A DNA stretch of 37,277 nucleotides from Priapulus caudatus. Taxonomy: Eukaryota; Priapulida; Priapulimorpha; Priapulimorphida; Priapulidae. The notes below the pieces were generated by a model. It was not told where the DNA came from. It did not search any database and was given only the letters and a program-made list of their open reading frames with translations. Shown one piece after another: positions 22,660 to 37,277 of the stretch (position 1 is its first letter; each line of letters starts with the position of its first letter). A program made the translations under genes and the position numbers. The stretch lies in NCBI RefSeq assembly GCF_000485595.1, contig NW_014577078.1:216427-253703 (forward strand), given 5' to 3'.

Positions 22660-22880
22660 TTGTTCATATTGGGGTCGACCTAAATGTTGGCTTGCCTATA
22701 TTGGCATGCCAATATCGGCCTGGTGATATTGGCCCAATATTGTTTTGCCAATACCTATTGGGCCGATTTTGTTTTGCCAATATTGGGCCGATATTGGGCC
22801 AATTCTGCCAATATTGGTCCAATATTGGCCCGGTGATATTGGCCCAGTATTGTTTTGCCAATAGTGGGCCAATATATCTA
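22660..22880. repeat. CCAATATTGG-rich minisatellite
   Basis: Many copies of the self-complementary word CCAATATTGG and its neighbours GGCCCAATAT and TTTTGCCAATA. A longer block starting GGCCYGGTGATATTGGCCCA occurs at 22717 and again 110 bp later at 22827, so there is a 110 bp higher unit. Both strands carry Ile-Gly-Pro frames as a side effect. Confidence 0.85.
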
Positions 22881-23246
22881 AATAACCCAGTGCCAATAAT
22901 GATTTCGGAAAATATACCCTGTCCAGCGGTACGTACGTCCCCCGTACCGGTACTGATTATACGTCACCGTAAATCGTAATAAAAATAAAAATATTTCCAC
23001 TTTTTCACAAAATATAAGTAATTTTGTTCACTTTTTATGGTTAAATTGCTGCATTATACTTCTTATCTTACTATATTGTTCGATGTGAACATACTCTCGT
23101 GACTCATACATAGCCCATAGCAAGCAATTAATGTTAGGAACACTATAATATCAAATCGTCCAGGTTTTTTGGATTTTTAACTAGTTGAGAAACAATCTTA
23201 TCAGGTAAGAATTTGACGATACGTTTAGTTAGTTCTTACTTTTAAT

Positions 23247-23697
23247 CACTAGCGGATTAAGGGCGGGGCAACAGGGGCACGTGCCCCGGGCCCCCCACAT
23301 TTGGGGCCCCCCACATTTAGAGTATCCTAAAATTTACAAAACTGTCGTAATTGTGATCCACAAAATTCTTAGCATGTAACGTTGAAGTGATGCGTTTCCC
23401 ATGCTCTTTCGCTGACTGAATTTCGCTGTTCAGCTGATTATTGATGGTCTCGAATTGTAGCGGTGAAAGGTCATTTTCAAAACTCAAGTTGATTAAAAAT
23501 CCCATGAGAACCACGATCGGCCAACAGAGACTGGTAAACCTCAGTATTCTCGCTATCGAAAGTGACATTTTAAATTCATTGAAACACGATGAAATACTCT
23601 CTGAATTTGCAAGCATGAAAGTGCGGAAAAAATACAGACTAGAGGGCCCCCACACAATTGCGTGCCCCGGGCCCCCCACATGCTTAGTCCGGCCCTG
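23247..23697 (+). mobile_element. Deleted hAT transposon with 8 bp target duplication
   Basis: Perfect 8 bp direct repeats CTTTTAAT at 23239-23246 and 23698-23705 flank the element. Ends are CACTAGCGGATTAAG and, in reverse complement, CAGGGCCGGACTAAG (10 of 15 match). Subterminal GTGCCCCGGGCCCCCCACAT occurs at both ends in inverted orientation. Inside, plus-strand codons from 23441 give [30 protein letters not shown] and [14 protein letters not shown], which is the C-terminal dimerisation region of hAT transposases. The rest of the transposase has been deleted. Confidence 0.9.
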
Positions 23698-23768
23698 CTT
23701 TTAATGTAAAAAAAATGGCAACACAAATTTTACAAATTTTACCATAGAAAATTTGTGACGTAGTCAAT

Positions 23769-24170
23769 TTAACAATGGGAGTCCCCTCCCCCACGGGGTT
23801 CCCCGTCTTCTATGGTCTTCCGCACGTGGGTTTTCTCATAGTCCATGCAGTCTATGACGACTAAACAGAGGATGGCTGAGATGATGCATCCCTGTCCCAC
23901 GCCTGAGCTGACAGGGAACCAGTCAGATAGCGTGTTGTCTACAATGACTGAACACTGAAACCCTTCATAGAATTTAGTGATTATAATCCGATCTACAATT
24001 TTTGCTTGGATGGCAAAAGAGTGCAGTATTTTCCATAAAAGTGCCCTGGTGTATGCCATCAAAAGCTTTTTTGAAATCTATGAAGTTAATGTAGAGAAGA
24101 ACGCTCCACTCGAGACATTGTTTATTTTGACAGCTACTGTTTACATTTCTTTGCACATTTTGAAATGTTT
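23769..24170 (-). pseudogene. RTE-like reverse transcriptase fragment (fingers/palm)
   Basis: Minus-strand blocks LYINFIDFKKAFDGIH (motif A region), a frameshift near 24050, then LLWKILHSFAIQAKIVDRII, KFYEGFQCSVIVDNTLSDW, FPVSSGVGQGCIISAILCLV (motif B) and VIDC. This is the palm of an RTE/BovB-type RT, ending before the ADD motif. The missing following part matches the fragment at 19860-20240 on the same strand. It stops about 100 bp upstream of the TMEM87-like start codon. Confidence 0.8.
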
Positions 24171-24230
24171 TGAAGTAAAATTTTATAACAATTCGACACA
24201 TTTCGGTATTTAGTAGGTCCAGCTATGGGG

Positions 24231-24242
24231 ATTACGTCATGA
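24231..24242. promoter_or_regulatory. Possible CRE/ATF-like site in the TMEM87-like promoter
   Basis: ATTACGTCATGA lies about 35 bp upstream of the start codon and contains the ACGTCA half of a CRE. No TATA box is seen in the 70 bp between the RTE fragment and the ATG. Motif match only. Confidence 0.2.
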
Positions 24243-24273
24243 CTCGGAACAGGAACTAGGAAAACGTACAATC

Positions 24274-34475
<10,202 letters not shown>

Positions 34476-34590
34476 GTAAGTCACATGGGCTGATCATACT
34501 TTTATCGTGTTGCAGAATTAGTTCTAATATTTCATGACCTTTTGCCATATTTATTATATGATTGTGTTTTTGGTATTTGTGATTATATGA

Positions 34591-35057
34591 TGGGTAACAT
34601 CCCAGTTGGCCTACTCCCATTTCACCTACTCCCATTTTTCCCACTTCCCATTTCGCCTACTCTCAGAATGGGCAATATTCCCATTTCGCCTACTCCCATT
34701 TCGTCTACTCTCAGAATGGGCAATATTCCCATTTCGCCTACTCCCATTTCGTCTACTCTCAGAATGGGTAATAGTGCTATTTCGTCATAGTATTGATATT
34801 ACAACAAATACCAGGAAAAATTAGTGTGGATGCCACTCCGTCTAGTCTATGTATGCTAATCAAAACCATATATTACATTTATAAATGATTATTTAGTAGA
34901 CAAAGTGTTGGTAGACAAAATGGGAATGGGGTGGATTTTTAGTGTAGACGAATTGGGAGTAGGCAAAATGGGTGTAGACCAACTGGAAGTTTTGCTATAG
35001 AAGAAATGGGAATTCCGCCGTAGGCGAAATGGGAGTAGGCCAACCAGGCATAAACCA
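34591..35057. mobile_element. Foldback element with internal 48 bp minisatellite
   Basis: Flanked by TATGA (34586-34590 and 35058-35062). Inverted ends meet at GTTGGCCTACTCCCATTT on the left and GAAATGGGAGTAGGCCAAC on the right. The left half holds tandem units of about 48 bp (CCCATTTCGCCTACTCCC, then TCGTCTACTCTCAGAATGGG), while the right half carries scattered complementary pieces. In intron 9. Confidence 0.75.
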
Positions 35058-35288
35058 TATGATGATGTTTTTGCAGGGTTGTTCTTTGTATGGTTGTTCT
35101 TTCAATGTATTAAAGCAGATATTTCGAAATCGTTACTCAAAAACGCACATTCTAAAAAAATGCGTAACATAGTCTCACTCCATAGTGAATATATTACTGA
35201 TTCACCAACTTGAAAAACAATAAGAATTTATGCTGTTATAGCATAGAAAATTGGAATTGAATATGCCGTAACACCATGGTATATTTGA

Positions 35289-35881
35289 CAGTGTTGTAGT
35301 CAGGTCCGCACCCCCCGAGTCCGAGTCCGAGTCCGCACCCCCCGAGTCTGAGTCCGAGTCCGAGTCCGAGTCCGCACCCTCCGAGTCTGAGTCCGAGTCC
35401 GAGTCCACGCCGTCCGAGTCCGAGTCAGAGTCCACACCACCCGAGTCCCAGTCCGAGTCCAGTTTTGATAAAAAAAAAATCCTAAACTATAATTTCTACC
35501 CCAAACCCTACACATTGAAACCTAAAACCGTGAGTCAAATTATTTTTATAAAATTGTCAGGAGGCGACATTGTCAGGTAACAATAAAATAAGTAGACGAG
35601 ATGACGGCGCGAAACTCTCAACACCCGAGATCTTAAGGCTAAGTAAGCTCCACTCACTCAACTGGCAAAAATCAATGTGAATAAACAGCTAGTCGCATAA
35701 AATTAGGTAGGAGTTTTAGTTTTAAATTCTTGTAAACTGCGTGTTTACAATACGTACAGTTATGTACTATGTAGTGGCCTCTAGCCGGCCTCGACCCAAG
35801 TCCTCGAGTCCGAGTCATTGCACTCCGAGGCCAAGGCTGAGGCTGAGACCAACGAAACCAGCCTCGAGACCTACAACACTG
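35289..35881. mobile_element. hAT-type MITE with CGAGTC hexamer array and perfect 8 bp duplication
   Basis: ATATTTGA at 35281-35288 is repeated exactly at 35882-35889. Ends are CAGTGTTGTAGTCAGGTCC and, in reverse complement, CAGTGTTGTAGGTCTCGAGG. Subterminal (CGAGTC)n with CGCACC interruptions (35316-35462) recurs weakly on the right as CCTCGAGTCCGAGTC. No transposase. The Asp-Ser repeat frame is a product of the hexamer array. Confidence 0.9.
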
Positions 35882-35897
35882 ATATTTGATTAGAGTG

Positions 35898-36230
35898 ACA
35901 ATTAATTTGCAAATGGCACCATAGTGCACAAACAAGTTACAAGTGCACCCATAGTGCACCTAATTCGAACAAAAGGGTATCTGATTCTGTGTAGTTTACT
36001 TCATTTCTTTTTTAAATTGGCCGATATCTCGATTTAACGTGAGATAGTCCGTTATTTGCAAGAAATAGCGGCGGTAATCAAAACGACTAATAAAAACTTT
36101 GTGCATGTTTTGGTGAATCAGTACGAAGGTTCTAAGACATGTTAGCGTTACTCTAGACGGTTGCTGTTACTCAAACAATAACGATAAGTATCACATGTGG
36201 GGAAAACACGAGACTGGTTGGAAATTAATT
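35898..36230 (+). repeat. Diverged direct repeat, copy 2
   Basis: Homologous over most of its length to 26890-27188, with an extra segment near 35920-36040. It follows the hAT-type MITE by 8 bp beyond the target duplication. The GGTAAGT of copy 1 is GATAAGT here. Confidence 0.8.
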
Positions 36231-37277
36231 TCGAAATACTGGCTTTAGTTTAAGTATAATGAAATCAGTGTGAGATGCAAAAAAGTGTACAGTTTATAGA
36301 CAAAAAACTTCTTTTCAGGTCGCACTGATAATTAGTATCAAATTTGTGTTTGTGACTGTAACAACTCAATGAATGCCGGATCCCTGCCCCAAATAGGCTG
36401 TGAAAAATCTAGTAGGTTATCTAACCTATGCATAAATTAAACTAGTTTGAGTACATTCATGAGTTCTGGTACATTCAGACGAAAGGTAACTATAGTTTGA
36501 TTGTGTAGAGCAGTAGAGTTAACACACACAAAACAAGTCAGCTTAGACGTGTTCTGTATTATCCCATGCCCAGGAATTTTGAATTTTGCATCAAACACAA
36601 GCTGGCTGTTACAGTATCATCAGTATATTATTATAGGCATTTCATCAATAAGAATAACGAATGAAAATGTTTACGGTAGAATGGGAAAATCAATGGCTGG
36701 TAGTGTTGTAGAATAATATCAGGAGTCTATCAATTTTGATAGACTCCTGATAATATGTTGCATTATATGAATCAAAATGTGGCATGGCATTTTACACGTT
36801 TTCACGTTTTTGCGGTGGTTTAGTTGATCTCAGAAAGAGATTCCATACCGTTAGATGGTACGGTGGTTATCATGAGGTTAGATGGACTTACTTTGTTAAT
36901 AGCTCTCTCTCTCTCTCTGTCAATGAAATTGAAAGATGGGGAAGTATAGTATATTGTGAGGTAAAATTGGAAATAAAGGTGATTGCGAAAAAGAAAAAGA
37001 AAAACTCATATTTGTATAGGCATGATAATGTGCAACACTGCTAAGGCTTATATATATATATGATATCAAGAGCGGATAATACCTAGAGTGTACAACGGAA
37101 AAACGGGAAAATAGTGCTATTTCACGACTACATTATTCTACTTTGCCTGCGAGTCTAGAATAATTTCATGGTATTGCATTAAGCAGAATTCTTTGCTCTC
37201 TAAAACAAGACCAATAGTCAGGGCTGTTAGGGCTATATAGGGGTTGTTTGGTGCAGATTCTTCTAAAAGTACCAAAG
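36231..37277. other. Intron 9 of the TMEM87-like gene, no exon seen
   Basis: No segment encodes the expected block before the first helix of TMEM87 or any helix pair. A short (CT)n is at 36903-36919 and an (AT)n at about 37051-37062. The 86-codon frame at 36784-37044 has no recognised similarity. Confidence 0.5.
36717..36752. repeat. 36 bp perfect palindrome with ATCAGGAGT ends
   Basis: TATCAGGAGTCTATCAA, two T, then its exact reverse complement. The first ten bases match those flanking the palindrome at 22479-22527. Confidence 0.92.

Noticed and set aside
34542-34824. Ile/Ser/Pro-rich ORFs (82 and 72 codons)
   Set aside because: They run along the 48 bp minisatellite within a foldback element.
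35202-35515. Asp-Ser repeat protein (minus strand)
   Set aside because: Product of the CGAGTC hexamer array inside a hAT-type MITE with an exact target duplication.
36784-37044. 86-codon plus-strand ORF as the next TMEM87-like exon
   Set aside because: No hydrophobic helices and none of the expected motifs; the reading continues into Lys-rich low-complexity sequence.

Overview
This is a stretch of an invertebrate animal nuclear genome, AT-rich and very dense in repeats. Spliced genes with GT-AG introns, long GATA, GGAT, CATA, GA and CA microsatellites, decayed non-LTR retrotransposons, hAT, pogo and TTAA-type DNA transposons and many foldback MITEs all fit a marine invertebrate (sponge, cnidarian, mollusc, lancelet or hemichordate). 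The phylum cannot be fixed from this sequence. A 962-base assembly gap lies at 5782-6743.

Two host genes are well supported. The first is a divergent serine/threonine kinase on the minus strand (7992-6835), TSSK/CAMK-like, with HGD in place of HRD. The second was assembled by hand: a TMEM87-type Golgi membrane protein on the plus strand. Nine exons between 24274 and 34475 give one reading frame of 285 residues in which all eight intron phases agree. It has a signal peptide, conserved cysteines and a GOLD-like lumenal domain. The seven-helix half must lie beyond the right edge. The protein carries a 111-residue disordered insert with a furin-type RRKR site.

Layout. 1-3740: no recognisable gene. 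3768-6832: tetranucleotide arrays around the gap. 6835-9100: kinase, GT repeat and a doubtful ORF. 9518-10467: two related foldback elements. 10660-11600: LINE 3' end. 12475-17955: microsatellites, a Ty3/gypsy integrase scrap and a 1.3 kb polypurine tract. 18521-24170: a transposon graveyard (pogo transposase, a repeat-family protein, two RTE-like RT pieces that may be one split copy, a CR1/jockey-like LINE, a CCAATATTGG repeat, a hAT element). 24274 to the right edge: the TMEM87-like gene.

The introns of the TMEM87-like gene hold at least eight inserted elements. They include a TTAA-flanked element encoding a P2RX7-C-like cysteine protein in antisense, a 795 bp palindrome just before exon 4, a G-rich element 15 bp after a splice donor, and a hAT element with a perfect 8 bp target duplication. 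The most unusual items are the insert with its furin-like site, the pair of related foldbacks, the P2RX7-C-like element and the short ATCAGGAGT palindromes.
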